NCBI RefSeq assembly: GCF_002067135.1
Contig: NZ_CP020105.1
Coordinates: forward strand, 1,612,001 to 1,676,000
Direction of reading: 5' to 3'
DNA from: Spirosoma rigui
GTDB taxonomy: Bacteria > Bacteroidota > Bacteroidia > Cytophagales > Spirosomataceae
Length of the DNA stretch: 64,000 bases
Shown here one piece after another: positions 25,300-34,905 of this stretch (its first letter is position 1; every line of letters starts with the position of its first letter). Under the pieces are notes generated by a model, which did not search any database, was not told the DNA's origin, and saw nothing but the letters and a program-made list of their open reading frames with translations. Both the position numbers and the translations under genes were made by a program.

Positions 25300-28200
25300 T
25301 TAAAAGCCGAGTTGCAGACCCAGCATGAGTGTTCGGGCCTGTGGAAACTGACCATAGTCAATACCGTTGGTGAGCGTACCGTTGGAGCGGGAACCAACTT
25401 CGGGATCATACCCTGTGTATTTGGTGAAGGTCAACAGGTTTGTGGATGCTACGTAAAGCCGGGCCCGACTCAAAGTGCCGCGCGTCCAGCTTTGCAGGGA
25501 TGCAGCTGGCAGACTGTACCCCAGGCTTATGTTTTTCACCCGTAGGTATGACCCGTCTTCAATGAATCGGTCGGAGGTGCGGGTGTTGCCGTTGGGGTCA
25601 CCACTGACCGCCCGGGGTACGGTGGTGTTGGTGTTCTGGGGCGTCCAGGCCTGCAGAACGGCCGTACCTGAGTTGAAGAGCCGGAGCATGCCCTCGGTCA
25701 GCACTTTGGTACCGTTGTAGATCTTGTTTCCCTGAACACCCTGCAGAAACAGGGACAGATCGAAGTTTCGGTAGTTAGCACCGAAGTTAAAGCCATACTG
25801 AAACTTGGGCAGAAAGCTGCCGAGGTTCGTCCGGTCGGCCGCGTCGATCGTACCATCGCCATTTACGTCAACAAACCGCAGATCGCCCGGCTTGGCGTTG
25901 GCCTGCTTCGCGCCCGCAGCCACATCTCCGGCGTTCTGGTAGATGCCCGCTACTTTCCAGCCGTAGAACGACTGAACGGGCTCGCCGGCCACGGTACGGG
26001 TGATATCAAAGCCACCGAAGTCGGCGTTCTGGCCCCCAAACAGTGGTGATACGTTGGGTCCCAGGCTCAGCACTTTGTTACGAATGGCGCTCAGGTTGGC
26101 CGATACATTGTACCGGAAAGGACCTTTCTGGTTGTTGTAGCCGAGCTGCATTTCAAAACCCTGGTTTCGCATGTTACCAACGTTAACAACCGGCGACTGC
26201 GTATAGCCGATGGATGGCGCAATGGGCTGGGGTAGAATCAGACCGTCGGTGTTGCGGATAAAATACTCGGCGGTGAGGGTAATACTGTTATTGAACAGGC
26301 CCAGATCGACGCCCACGTTGGTCATCTTCGTTATCTCCCACTTGAGCGAGGTGTTGCCCAGCCTGTCAAAATAGAATCCCTGCGTCCGGCCGTCGCCAAT
26401 GATGGCATTGGTATTCTGCGCAACGGCAACCTGCCAGTCGTAGTCGCCGATTCCGTTGAAACCCATGCTCCCGTAGCTGGCCCGTAATTTCAGTTCGGAA
26501 ATGGCGGGCACACTCTTGATGAACGACTCTTCGCTCACGCGCCAGCCCACCGATGCCGACGGGAAGTTGCCCCACTTGTTGCCGGGGGCAAATTTTGATG
26601 AGCCATCACGCCGGAGCGATGCACTCAGCAGGTAGCGGCCGCCGTACTCGTAGTTGACCCGTCCCAGGTATGATATGAGTACGTTTTGCCGCTTACCCCC
26701 CTGGATACCCACGCTCGTTGGCGTCAGGGCCGACACCTGCTGGATGGTATTTGAGTTGGCCTGACCACTACCGTTGAGGAAATTGTAGTTACCGGCCTGC
26801 CGTTCGGCAACGGCTACCGCATTGATGCTATGCTTGCCAAAGGTCCGCTCAAACGACAGCTGATTCGAGATGAGCGGGGAGGCAAATACGTAGCGGTTGT
26901 CGCTCACGGCCGCCAGCGCGCGGGCGTTGAAACTTTCGTTGTAAATAGGCTGGAATGAGAAGTCGCGGTTGGATACGTAGTCAATACCCCCGCGAATTCG
27001 GTACGTGAGTCCTTCAATCAACTTAACATCCAGATAGGCACTGCCGAGAAGTTTCAGCTGCTGAGAGTTGGTCCGGTCCTGCAAAGCTGCCCGAACGGGG
27101 TTTTGCGGGTCGGTCGCATCCGATCCGTCGGGTCCGCGGTAGCCGCCAAGCAGGAAGGGATCGGTAACGGGCATGTAGGGCGTCATCCGGATCAGGTTCT
27201 GCACCTGCGTCCGCCCCCCCGCACTCACCTCGCCGAAGCGATCGCTGTAGGCAATTGTCAGCGCCTGGCCAAAGGTGAAGCGCTTGCTGATGGTATGGTC
27301 GGAGTTGATCCGGAAGTTGCCGCGTTTGTATCCCGTACCGATCATTATACCATCCTGGTCAAAATAGCCCAGCGAGGACGCGAACTTTGACCGCTCGCTA
27401 CCCCCCGACAGCTGAATACTATGCTGGTGGATGACGGCATCGCGGAAGACTTCATCCTGCCAGTTCGTGTTGGTTTGAGCGTAGGTTTGGGTAGCGCCTT
27501 GGTAGATGGGATCGTTCATGTTCAGGAATCGCTTGGGGCGGGCATCGATCGGCGCCCGGTTGGCCGCAGCTGCTGCGTCGTTTTCGGCGTTCTGCAGCAG
27601 GGCCGTTCCATATTGCAGGTACTGTTCCGTATTAAGAAGATCGAGCTTTTTCCAGGCGCTCTGAACGCCGGTATACCCATCGTAGCTTACGTGCAGCCGG
27701 CCATCATTTTTCCCCCGCTTGGTGGTGATAATGATAACTCCGTTAGCGGCCCGGGAGCCGTAGATCGAGGCTGCGCTGGCGTCTTTAAGGACGTCTACCG
27801 ATTCAATGTCGCGGGAGTCAAAATTATTCAGGTCACCGGTCGGGAAGCCATCCACTACGTAGAGTGGGTTCGACGCGAATAGAATCGACCCGATACCCCG
27901 AATCCGCACGATAGGCGTCTCACCCGGTGCGCCATTGTTGACGACACTCACGCCCGGCACCCGGCCCTGAATAGCACTCTCGATACTGGGTACGGGCAAC
28001 TGCGTAACCTCCTGCGCCGAAACCGATGAGATGGCTCCCGTTACCGATGCTCGTTTCTGCGTACCATACCCGACTACCACAACCTCGTTGAGGGCTTTGA
28101 CATCGTCGGCGAGGGTAATACTGATCCGGCTACGGCCCGATACCGGTATCTCCTGGGTTTCGTACCCAACAAAGCTAAAGACGAGTACTGCGTTGTTGGG

Positions 28201-28803
28201 GGCGTTAATGCTGAAGTCACCCGTAGCGCTGGTGGTGGTACCGCGGTTGGTGCCTTTGATCACAACACTGACGCCGGGAATACCCTGCCCTGCCTTGTCG
28301 ATTACTTTGCCGCTGATATCGGCCAGCGGTTGCTCCGTAGTCGTTGACCAGCCGATGCGCTCGAGTTTATTGAGGGTTTTGGCCGAAACGGCGGCCGGTA
28401 TGTCGGCCTGTTCTGTTTCCGATGCGGTGTTGATCCGTTCTATCTGGCGAAGCAGGCGCGTTTTCGTTTCTTTCTCCGCCATGATGACGTAGAAGTTGGC
28501 CTGCACTTTCCGGAACGATAATCCTTTGTCGGTAAGCAGTTCCGTCAGGTCGGTTTCAAGTGTTCGATTGATGGATTTCGAGGCAAGTACCTTAGTATCG
28601 ACGAGACTGGTCGGGTAAATGAAGGATACACCATAGCGGTGCTCCAACTCCGTAAGCGCCAACCGGAGCGTTGTCAAGCGGGTTTCCGTATCCCTCGCCT
28701 GAGCCATGTGATAGGAGCGGTTGGTAGAAGCCAGTATTTGCGCATTCGCCGGCAGCAGACCAATCGTCAGCAAAAACAGCAGGGCAGATAGCGTTCTCTT
28801 CAT
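25300..28803 (-). CDS. SusC/RagA-family TonB-dependent receptor with STN domain
   Basis: This is the 1167-residue outer-membrane importer of the locus. After a signal peptide (to about residue 22) comes an STN domain (about 45-110: TELEHRYGVSFIYPTS) of the kind that talks to FecR. A carboxypeptidase-regulatory-like domain (165-240: DISGKVIDKAGQGIPGVSV) and the plug follow, with the family signature ALNEVVVVGYGTQKR and YVVDGFP. The beta-barrel has the LRVKNISLGYSLP segment near the C-terminus. The STN domain ties it to the adjacent FecR/sigma pair, so uptake and regulation are linked. The substrate is not known. Confidence 0.95.
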   Translation of the reverse strand: MKRTLSALLFLLTIGLLPANAQILASTNRSYHMAQARDTETRLTTLRLALTELEHRYGVSFIYPTSLVDTKVLASKSINRTLETDLTELLTDKGLSFRKVQANFYVIMAEKETKTRLLRQIERINTASETEQADIPAAVSAKTLNKLERIGWSTTTEQPLADISGKVIDKAGQGIPGVSVVIKGTNRGTTTSATGDFSINAPNNAVLVFSFVGYETQEIPVSGRSRISITLADDVKALNEVVVVGYGTQKRASVTGAISSVSAQEVTQLPVPSIESAIQGRVPGVSVVNNGAPGETPIVRIRGIGSILFASNPLYVVDGFPTGDLNNFDSRDIESVDVLKDASAASIYGSRAANGVIIITTKRGKNDGRLHVSYDGYTGVQSAWKKLDLLNTEQYLQYGTALLQNAENDAAAAANRAPIDARPKRFLNMNDPIYQGATQTYAQTNTNWQDEVFRDAVIHQHSIQLSGGSERSKFASSLGYFDQDGIMIGTGYKRGNFRINSDHTISKRFTFGQALTIAYSDRFGEVSAGGRTQVQNLIRMTPYMPVTDPFLLGGYRGPDGSDATDPQNPVRAALQDRTNSQQLKLLGSAYLDVKLIEGLTYRIRGGIDYVSNRDFSFQPIYNESFNARALAAVSDNRYVFASPLISNQLSFERTFGKHSINAVAVAERQAGNYNFLNGSGQANSNTIQQVSALTPTSVGIQGGKRQNVLISYLGRVNYEYGGRYLLSASLRRDGSSKFAPGNKWGNFPSASVGWRVSEESFIKSVPAISELKLRASYGSMGFNGIGDYDWQVAVAQNTNAIIGDGRTQGFYFDRLGNTSLKWEITKMTNVGVDLGLFNNSITLTAEYFIRNTDGLILPQPIAPSIGYTQSPVVNVGNMRNQGFEMQLGYNNQKGPFRYNVSANLSAIRNKVLSLGPNVSPLFGGQNADFGGFDITRTVAGEPVQSFYGWKVAGIYQNAGDVAAGAKQANAKPGDLRFVDVNGDGTIDAADRTNLGSFLPKFQYGFNFGANYRNFDLSLFLQGVQGNKIYNGTKVLTEGMLRLFNSGTAVLQAWTPQNTNTTVPRAVSGDPNGNTRTSDRFIEDGSYLRVKNISLGYSLPAASLQSWTRGTLSRARLYVASTNLLTFTKYTGYDPEVGSRSNGTLTNGIDYGQFPQARTLMLGLQLGF

Positions 28804-28820
28804 GACAGAAGTCGATTAAA

Positions 28821-29813
28821 TTAGTTGATTGTTAGTTGATTAGCCTGACGGGTAATGTGTAGGTCGAAGAGGGTTGACAGGCCGGTTAGTATGGTCTCCA
28901 GGTCTTTGTTGGGGATGGTGCCGGAAATTGCCTGCTCAAGCAGGGCCGGGTCCGTAAAAGTGATTTGAACTCCGTACGTTTCTTCCAGCATCTGGGCAAC
29001 TTCCCGAAGGGTTGTGCCTTCAAACCGGAGTTTACCTTCCTGCCAGGCCGATTGCACGGTGGGGTCAACGCGCTTTCGGTAAAACACCTTGCTTTTTACG
29101 TCCGCGTAGAACAGGTCGCCTGGTTGCATGACCAGTCTGTCATTTTTTTTGTTCCCAACGTCGAGCCGGATCTTGCCGTTATTCAGCACAACCCGCGCCC
29201 GGCTCTGGCGCGCCAATACATCAAACTGGGTGCCTAAAACCTCAATGTTCAGCTTGTTGGGCAGGTGAACCACGAACCGTTCGTGTTGAGGCTGGTGCGT
29301 GACCCTGAAAAAGCCCTCGCCATCAAGCCAGACTTCGCGTGACTGACCAGATGCCCATTGAGGTGCGTAGCGTAGGCGACTGTTGCCGTTCAGGGTTACC
29401 AGCGAGCCGTCGGGTAGCGTCAGCGTCGTCGTTTGTCCAAATGCAGTTTGCTGAACCAGGTCGGCCGGATATAGCTGCTTGTAGCCCCAGTAGCCACCCG
29501 TAACCAGCAGGAGCGTACCCACACAGGCAGCCGCCCAACGGAGTGATTGACCCAGCCAGCGTGATCGTGCCGATGAAGACGAAGTTGAAACCGGTGCATC
29601 CTGAACAGACTGCCGGATCGTCGCCCACAACCGATCGACATCGGGTCGTGGACTGCCCGGCGTAGCATGCCAGTGGTCCTGTTCCAGCTGGGTGGAAATG
29701 CGGTGCGTTAAATAAGCCTGCCCTGCATCGGTGTCAAACCAGGCCAGAACGCGCCGGGATTCATCGGGTGTTGTTTGATTGGCAAAAAACTGCTGGAGTA
29801 ATTGTTCGGTCAT
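28821..29813 (-). CDS. FecR-family anti-sigma factor
   Basis: This 330-residue inner-membrane regulator has a cytoplasmic N-terminal sigma-binding part (residues 1-90), one membrane span (about 93-112, WAAACVGTLLLVTGG) and a periplasmic FecR domain with GQTTTLTLPDGSLVTLNGNSRL (in parts). A C-terminal STN-like segment (LREVAQMLEETYGVQI) follows. In the FecI/FecR scheme the STN domain of SusC contacts it when ligand is bound and releases the sigma factor. It lies 17 bp upstream of susC on the same strand. Confidence 0.93.
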   Translation of the reverse strand: MTEQLLQQFFANQTTPDESRRVLAWFDTDAGQAYLTHRISTQLEQDHWHATPGSPRPDVDRLWATIRQSVQDAPVSTSSSSARSRWLGQSLRWAAACVGTLLLVTGGYWGYKQLYPADLVQQTAFGQTTTLTLPDGSLVTLNGNSRLRYAPQWASGQSREVWLDGEGFFRVTHQPQHERFVVHLPNKLNIEVLGTQFDVLARQSRARVVLNNGKIRLDVGNKKNDRLVMQPGDLFYADVKSKVFYRKRVDPTVQSAWQEGKLRFEGTTLREVAQMLEETYGVQITFTDPALLEQAISGTIPNKDLETILTGLSTLFDLHITRQANQLTIN

Positions 29814-29892
29814 ACGGGTATGGGGTCTACATACCCACTATACACCGCAGAAAAGGAGAAGTATTATGGCAATTGTAAAATAATTTCGCTTA

Positions 29893-30480
29893 TTAATGAT
29901 AATTAGATAGAATGATCATCACTAACAGGGTGGGGAGGTTGGCGTGCTGGCGCAAATAGTTGCGCAGAAACCGGCACGCGTGGTAGTACTGCACGCGAAC
30001 CGTATTGATGGATATGCGGAGCTGGGAAGCTACCTCTTCATTGCTCAGGCCAATTTCTGAGCGCAGGATGAAAACCAGCCGCCGTTGAGCGGGTAGTAGC
30101 TGCAGGCCTTCGCGGACAACAGAGCCGTATTCGTTCAGTGTAATGCCTTCTTCTGTGGTCGTATCCGTATCGGGTAGCATGTACTGACGCTCCACGTGAC
30201 GGAGAATGGCGCGCTTGTTATCGCGAAGCTGGTTGAGCACCTGGTGCCGCAGGGCCGTAGCTAAATAAGCTTTTATTGACTGCGACTCATCCAGACTTTC
30301 GCGATTTACCCATAACTTGAGATACACTTCCTGCAATCCATCCTCGGCCAGCGCAGGATCTTTCACGTATTGAATGGCCACACTGTACAAATACCGGTAA
30401 TAACGCCTGAACAGCGTCTCAAACGCTACTTCATCGTGTTGTATCAAGCGACGGGTTAACTGAGAATCCGTTGGTTCCAT
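29893..30480 (-). CDS. ECF sigma-70 factor of the sus locus
   Basis: This 195-residue extracytoplasmic-function sigma factor has region 2 at about 20-85 (YYRYLYSVAIQYVKDPALAEDGLQEVYLKLW, in parts) and region 4 at about 125-180 (LLPAQRRLVFILRSEIGLSNEEVAS). It presumably directs transcription of the downstream SusCD genes when released by the FecR protein. The C-terminal tail (QHANLPTLLVMIILSNYH) is unusually hydrophobic. A TACATTTG element lies about 55 bp upstream, and the penicillin-acylase gene runs divergently. Confidence 0.93.
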   Translation of the reverse strand: MEPTDSQLTRRLIQHDEVAFETLFRRYYRYLYSVAIQYVKDPALAEDGLQEVYLKLWVNRESLDESQSIKAYLATALRHQVLNQLRDNKRAILRHVERQYMLPDTDTTTEEGITLNEYGSVVREGLQLLPAQRRLVFILRSEIGLSNEEVASQLRISINTVRVQYYHACRFLRNYLRQHANLPTLLVMIILSNYH

Positions 30481-30535
30481 TGATTGTACCGGTAGTTGAC
30501 TATAGGAAGCTTAGATATGGTATTTTATACGTAGA

Positions 30536-30543
30536 CAAATGTA
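30536..30543 (-). promoter_or_regulatory. Possible -7 element of the sigma gene
   Basis: The minus strand reads TACATTTG, matching TAnnTTTG, about 55 bp before the start at 30480. The -33 region is AT-rich without a clear TTTG. Confidence 0.35.
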
Positions 30544-30590
30544 AAAAAACTTTACAGTGGGTTAATATAGGAATATTTTTTATTTGCTGG

Positions 30591-30616
30591 GTGCAATCGT
30601 AAACTTGCACGATTGC
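30591..30616. repeat. Interlocking inverted repeats upstream of the penicillin-acylase gene
   Basis: GTGCAA/TTGCAC (30591-30596, 30605-30610) and GCAATCG/CGATTGC (30593-30599, 30610-30616) share bases, so only one can fold at a time. They lie 23 nt upstream of the start codon. Confidence 0.5.
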
Positions 30617-30638
30617 TAGGTGACTATTCCCTTTTTCT

Positions 30639-33065
30639 ATGCGCTATCTTAACGCAGTGCTTTTTTCGCTGCTCACTCTTGCCTTATTGTACGGATTAAA
30701 CCGTTCCTGGGGAAGTGTTCCCGCTTTTGCTCCGTTATTAAGCCCGTTTGTTGGTTTTTGGCAAAACGCCGAGACCCATGAGCCAACGGCCGACAAACTT
30801 GTTCTGAATGGTACTTCAGCCCCCGTTACGGTGGTGTTCGATGATCTGGCTATCCCTCACGTGTTCGCGCAAAACGATCGGGATGCGTACTTCGTGCAGG
30901 GTTACCTGACGGCCAGAGACAGACTTTGGCAGATGGAATTTCAGACCCACGCAGCTGCCGGTCGGGTGTCGGAGATTGTTGGTGACCGGGCGCTGGAGCT
31001 GGATCGGTATAACCGGCGGCTGGGGATGGGGTTCGGGGCCGAACGCTCACTGCGGGCTATGTTGGCTGACCCGCGCTCCCGCCAATCGGTAGAGGCTTAC
31101 ACCGCGGGCGTGAACGCCTATATCAAACAACTAAAACCCGCCGATTATCCACTCGAATACAAGCTGCTAGGTTACGCTCCTGAACTGTGGAAACCCATCA
31201 AATGCGCGTACTTCCTTAAATATATGTCGGGTGTGCTGGCCCTCGGGGCCGATGACCTGAATATGAGTAACGTAATGAAACAGGTTGGCCCAACTGTTGC
31301 CGCCGATCTGTTTCCGGATTATCCTTTCCGCGAAGATCCCATTATTCCGGCTGGTACCCGATGGGATTTTACGCCGGTTAAAATCCCCGCTACGCCCCCC
31401 AACTCATTTACCAATGCGGAACCGGTGGCTCTGAAATGGCCCGAACACGACCCGACCATTGGGAGTAACAACTGGGCCGTGGGACCGCAGAAATCGGCAA
31501 CAGGCTATCCAATTCTGGCTAATGACCCGCACCTCTCGCTGAGTCTGCCCTCGATCTGGTATCAAATGCAGTTGGTAACACCCACCATGAACGTATACGG
31601 CGCTACCATGCCGGGTTCGCCGGGTGTTATCATTGGGTTCAACAAACAGGTGGCTTGGGGCGTCACAAATGTGGGTGCCGACGTACTGGACTTTTATCGA
31701 ATCAAGTTTCGGGATGCCACACACCGGGAATACTGGCACGATAACCGGTGGAAACCTGTTACGCGCCGTATCGAAATCGTGAAGGTAAAAGGGAAGCCCG
31801 ACGTCGTCGATACGGTCCTGTATACCCACCACGGCCCGGTAATGTATATGGCGGGGCAGAAACCGTTTGCCAAAAACGTGCCGGTTGGTTACGCGGCCCG
31901 CTGGATAGCACACGAAGAATCGAATGATTTTCTGACCTATTACCTCCTCGATCGCGCAAAAAATCACGCCGATTATCGTAAAGCTTTATCCTACTACGGA
32001 GCACCGGCGCAGAACTTTGTCTTTGCTGATATCAACAAAGACATTGCTATCTCGCCAAACGGCCGCTTTCCGCTCAAATGGAAAGACCAGGGCAAGTTTC
32101 TGCTGGACGGTACCGATCCCACCCACGACTGGCAGGGCTGGATTCCCGCTGAGCATAATCCGCACGTTAAAAACCCGTCCCGGGGGTTTGTCAGCTCCGC
32201 TAACCAGTCGTCTACCGACCCCAGCTATCCTTATTATATAAACTGGCAATTTGCGCCGTCGGAACGGGGAGTACGTATCAACCAGCGCCTAACGCAGATG
32301 CAGGGCGCCACGCCCGACAGTTTGCGCCTGTTGCAGAATGATAACCTGAACGTGCGGGCCCGCAATGCACTACCCGTTTTGCTGCCTTATGTACAGGCGC
32401 AAAAGCTAACGCCTGCGCAGTCGAAAGCACTGGCTGTGTTGAAAATATGGCGTTATAATCACGATGTAGCCGAAGCGGGGCCAACAATTTTCACCGAGTG
32501 GATGCGGCAGTACATGGAATCGGTGTGGGATGATGATTTTCCGAGCAATGATTCAACTACCCTTCGGTATCCGAGTTTCGACCGGACGTTGCATATGGCC
32601 GAGAAGGAACCAACCGCTCGCTGGTTCGATAATGTCAATACACCCGCCCGTGAGACAATCGGCGATGTACTTACCCGTAGCTTTCAATTGGCGGTCGATT
32701 CGCTGGGCCGCCAGCACGGACCACTTGGCGATACCTGGCACTGGGGAACGCACAAAGCTACCCGGATCAGCCACCTGGCCCGACTCGATGCCTTGAGCGC
32801 CCTGAACGTACAGATTGGTGGTGGTAACGGTATTGTCAACGCCACCAGCGAACGGAACGGTCCTTCGTGGCGGATGGTAGTAGCACTTGGGCCACGACCC
32901 AAAGCGTACGGTGTTTATCCGGGCGGTCAGTCGGGTAACCCGGGTAGCCCTCATTACCTGAATATGCTGGAAACCTGGCGTACGGGAAAACTGAATGAAC
33001 TGCTCTACCTGCGAACACCGGCAGAAAAACACCCGCGAATCAAACGGCGGATCACTATCAACTAA
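30639..33065 (+). CDS. Penicillin-acylase family amidohydrolase
   Basis: This 808-residue Ntn-hydrolase precursor is expected to be processed into alpha and beta chains. The beta chain would begin at the catalytic serine, S276 in DPTIGSNNWAVG. The signal/anchor is a hydrophobic N-terminus (residues 4-20). Family blocks LTARDRLWQMEFQTHAAAGR (near 90) and ILANDPHLSLSLPSIWYQM (near 292) are present. Natural substrates include N-acyl-homoserine lactones, acylated amino acids and beta-lactams, and which applies here is not shown. It overlaps no gene and is divergent from the sigma gene. Confidence 0.92.
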   Translation: MRYLNAVLFSLLTLALLYGLNRSWGSVPAFAPLLSPFVGFWQNAETHEPTADKLVLNGTSAPVTVVFDDLAIPHVFAQNDRDAYFVQGYLTARDRLWQMEFQTHAAAGRVSEIVGDRALELDRYNRRLGMGFGAERSLRAMLADPRSRQSVEAYTAGVNAYIKQLKPADYPLEYKLLGYAPELWKPIKCAYFLKYMSGVLALGADDLNMSNVMKQVGPTVAADLFPDYPFREDPIIPAGTRWDFTPVKIPATPPNSFTNAEPVALKWPEHDPTIGSNNWAVGPQKSATGYPILANDPHLSLSLPSIWYQMQLVTPTMNVYGATMPGSPGVIIGFNKQVAWGVTNVGADVLDFYRIKFRDATHREYWHDNRWKPVTRRIEIVKVKGKPDVVDTVLYTHHGPVMYMAGQKPFAKNVPVGYAARWIAHEESNDFLTYYLLDRAKNHADYRKALSYYGAPAQNFVFADINKDIAISPNGRFPLKWKDQGKFLLDGTDPTHDWQGWIPAEHNPHVKNPSRGFVSSANQSSTDPSYPYYINWQFAPSERGVRINQRLTQMQGATPDSLRLLQNDNLNVRARNALPVLLPYVQAQKLTPAQSKALAVLKIWRYNHDVAEAGPTIFTEWMRQYMESVWDDDFPSNDSTTLRYPSFDRTLHMAEKEPTARWFDNVNTPARETIGDVLTRSFQLAVDSLGRQHGPLGDTWHWGTHKATRISHLARLDALSALNVQIGGGNGIVNATSERNGPSWRMVVALGPRPKAYGVYPGGQSGNPGSPHYLNMLETWRTGKLNELLYLRTPAEKHPRIKRRITIN

Positions 33066-33116
33066 CATACCCGGAAACCGGGCAGATCTACATCCCGCGG
33101 TCAGCCGCTCTTACTC

Positions 33117-33479
33117 ATGATACAAATCATTCTCGTTGCGTTAATTAGCCTGGTGGCTCAGCTTGTTCTACCGTGGTGGAGTCTGGCCATTGTTGCTTTT
33201 TCGGTCTGTTTCTGGCGTAGCCGCAGCAGTGGGCTTGCTTTCCTATATGGTTTTCTGGGTGTAGCAGTGGTCTGGCTGGGTTACGCGCTGATCATCCAGC
33301 TCCAGACCGATGGTGTATTTGTGGGTCGGATGAGCGAATTGCTCTTCAAATCCAACACGAGCGTTCTGCCGGTATCAGCGACCACACTCCTGGGCGGAAT
33401 CGTCGGGGGGGTAGCCGGAATGGCCGGGTACTTTGTTCGACAGGCTCTCGTAAATCCATCACCGGTACGCAACGCCTAA
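33117..33479 (+). CDS. Small integral membrane protein of unknown function
   Basis: I do not recognise a family for this 120-residue protein. It has about four hydrophobic spans (IILVALISLVAQLVLPWW, LAIVAFSVCFW, LAFLYGFLGVAVVWLGYAL, and the glycine-rich TLLGGIVGGVAGMAGYF). It lies between the penicillin-acylase gene and the OmpH-like gene on the same strand, after a 51-bp gap. The start at ATG 33117 is the only good one. Confidence 0.6.
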   Translation: MIQIILVALISLVAQLVLPWWSLAIVAFSVCFWRSRSSGLAFLYGFLGVAVVWLGYALIIQLQTDGVFVGRMSELLFKSNTSVLPVSATTLLGGIVGGVAGMAGYFVRQALVNPSPVRNA

Positions 33480-33492
33480 TCCGTAAATCCTA

Positions 33493-33500
33493 TACCTTTG
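33493..33500 (+). promoter_or_regulatory. Promoter of the OmpH-like gene
   Basis: TACCTTTG matches TAnnTTTG and sits about 35 bp before the GTG start used here. It supports 33535 rather than 33511 as the start codon. Confidence 0.55.
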
Positions 33501-33534
33501 TAGGATAAACTTGTCACTAACCAATCTGTTTCCT

Positions 33535-34140
33535 GTGAAGAATGCCTCGTTGATTCTGAACGTCGTCCTGACAATTGCCGTAGCTATCCTGTACTACCTG
33601 CATTTTAAAGACAGCCAACCCGCCGTGGCTTCTACACTGGCGAAACCTGCCGAAGCGAAAGGCAGAACGATCGTTTACGTTAACGTCGATTCGCTGCTGA
33701 CCAAATACGAGTTCTTCAAAGACACGCAAAAAGTGCTTGAGAGCAAGCGGTTTCAACTGGAAAACGATTTGGCTAACAAGGGCCGCAACCTCCAAAACAA
33801 GGTTGCTTTCTTCCAGCAGCGGGCGGCTACCATGACCCAGGAGCAGGGCCGTGCCACCGAAGCGTCGCTCCAGAAAGAACAACAGGATATCCTGGCCTAT
33901 CGTGAACGCGCTGCGCAGAACCTGGCCAACGAAGAGCAGGCTAAGAACAAGCAGTTGTACGACCAGATCTACGATTACCTGAAGAAAGTGAATGCGCAGA
34001 ACAAATATGAGTTCGTTCTAGGCTACACGAAAGGGGGCGGCATTCTCTTCGCCGATCCATCAGCCGATCAAACGAAAGCAATTCTCGATGGTCTGAACAA
34101 GGAGTATCAGCCACAGGCCAAAGAGGCTAAGAAGAAATAA
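33535..34140 (+). CDS. OmpH/Skp-family periplasmic chaperone
   Basis: Skp-like proteins shield unfolded outer-membrane proteins in the periplasm. The 201-residue protein has an N-terminal hydrophobic anchor or signal (ILNVVLTIAVAILYYLHF) and the conserved early strand IVYVNVDSLLTKYEFFK. A long charged coiled coil follows (EQGRATEASLQKEQQDILAY, and later RERAAQNLANEEQ), closing with GYTKGGGILFADPSADQT. The start is GTG 33535, because a promoter element at 33493-33500 leaves almost no leader before the TTG at 33511. It is followed by a strong terminator. Confidence 0.87.
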   Translation: MKNASLILNVVLTIAVAILYYLHFKDSQPAVASTLAKPAEAKGRTIVYVNVDSLLTKYEFFKDTQKVLESKRFQLENDLANKGRNLQNKVAFFQQRAATMTQEQGRATEASLQKEQQDILAYRERAAQNLANEEQAKNKQLYDQIYDYLKKVNAQNKYEFVLGYTKGGGILFADPSADQTKAILDGLNKEYQPQAKEAKKK

Positions 34141-34185
34141 ACAGCGTAGCACCGGCGGTTATACCGTTGTGTTACTCAGTGAGAG

Positions 34186-34227
34186 GCCGGAAGCGAAAAG
34201 ACAGTCGTTTCCGGCTTTTTCTTTTTT
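34186..34227 (+). terminator. Terminator of the OmpH-like gene
   Basis: GCCGGAAGCGA pairs with TCGTTTCCGGC (one G-T pair) around an 8-nt loop and is followed by a run of T. It lies 46 bp after the stop. Confidence 0.85.
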
Positions 34228-34342
34228 GAAGCTGGTCTAAACCACCGGGTCGTCCTGGCCCGGCGAGACGCGCCATTACGCCGGTTTTTCGGTGTCCTGA
34301 CAAACCACTATCCTTTTTCCGGTGTTGTTGGTCTTACCCGGT

Positions 34343-34350
34343 TACCTTTG
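34343..34350 (+). promoter_or_regulatory. -7 element of smpB
   Basis: TACCTTTG is a full TAnnTTTG match. It places the transcript start at about 34357 and gives a leader of about 14 nt before ATG 34371. Confidence 0.6.
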
Positions 34351-34370
34351 TGGCCGTTTGACTGATCTTT

Positions 34371-34832
34371 ATGGCTTCTGCTTCCATTGTTAAAGACGTA
34401 GATGTGCGCAATCGGCGCGCTTCCTTCGAATATTCGTTTCTTGAGAAATTTACGGCGGGCATTGTCCTCACGGGTACCGAAATCAAGTCGGCTCGGCAGG
34501 GTAAAGTAAGCCTGCAGGATGCCTATTGTCTGATCCTAAATAACGAGCTGTACATTCGTCAAATGAATATATCGCTTTATAATGAAGGAACCCATTACAA
34601 CCACGAGCCCCTGCGCGATCGGAAGCTACTGCTCACCAAACGGGAGATTAAGCGTATCAGCGAGAAGTTAAAAGATCAGGGTCTCACCATTGTGCCAATT
34701 CGGATGTTTACCAGCGAACGGGGCTTCGCCAAGGTCGAGATTGCCTTGGCCAAGGGTAAGAAACTGTACGATAAACGCGATAGCATAAAAGAGCGGGAAG
34801 TGGTGCGGGACCTCCAGCGCGAGCGATATTAA
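34371..34832 (+). CDS. smpB: SsrA-binding protein
   Basis: SmpB delivers tmRNA to stalled ribosomes for trans-translation. The 153-residue protein has the family order: VDVRNRRASFEYSFLEKFTAGI (in parts), TGTEIKSARQGKVSLQDAYC, HEPLRDRKLLLTKREIKRIS, and the basic C-terminal tail GKKLYDKRDSIKER. Start and stop are unambiguous. It stands alone, with its own -7 element. The tmRNA gene is not in the window. Confidence 0.96.
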   Translation: MASASIVKDVDVRNRRASFEYSFLEKFTAGIVLTGTEIKSARQGKVSLQDAYCLILNNELYIRQMNISLYNEGTHYNHEPLRDRKLLLTKREIKRISEKLKDQGLTIVPIRMFTSERGFAKVEIALAKGKKLYDKRDSIKEREVVRDLQRERY

Positions 34833-34905
34833 ACTTTACAATGCTCCTTGCCGTTTTGTGGATAACTCTGTAACTTGCTACCGTACAGAGGCATCTAAAC
34901 GCGAT

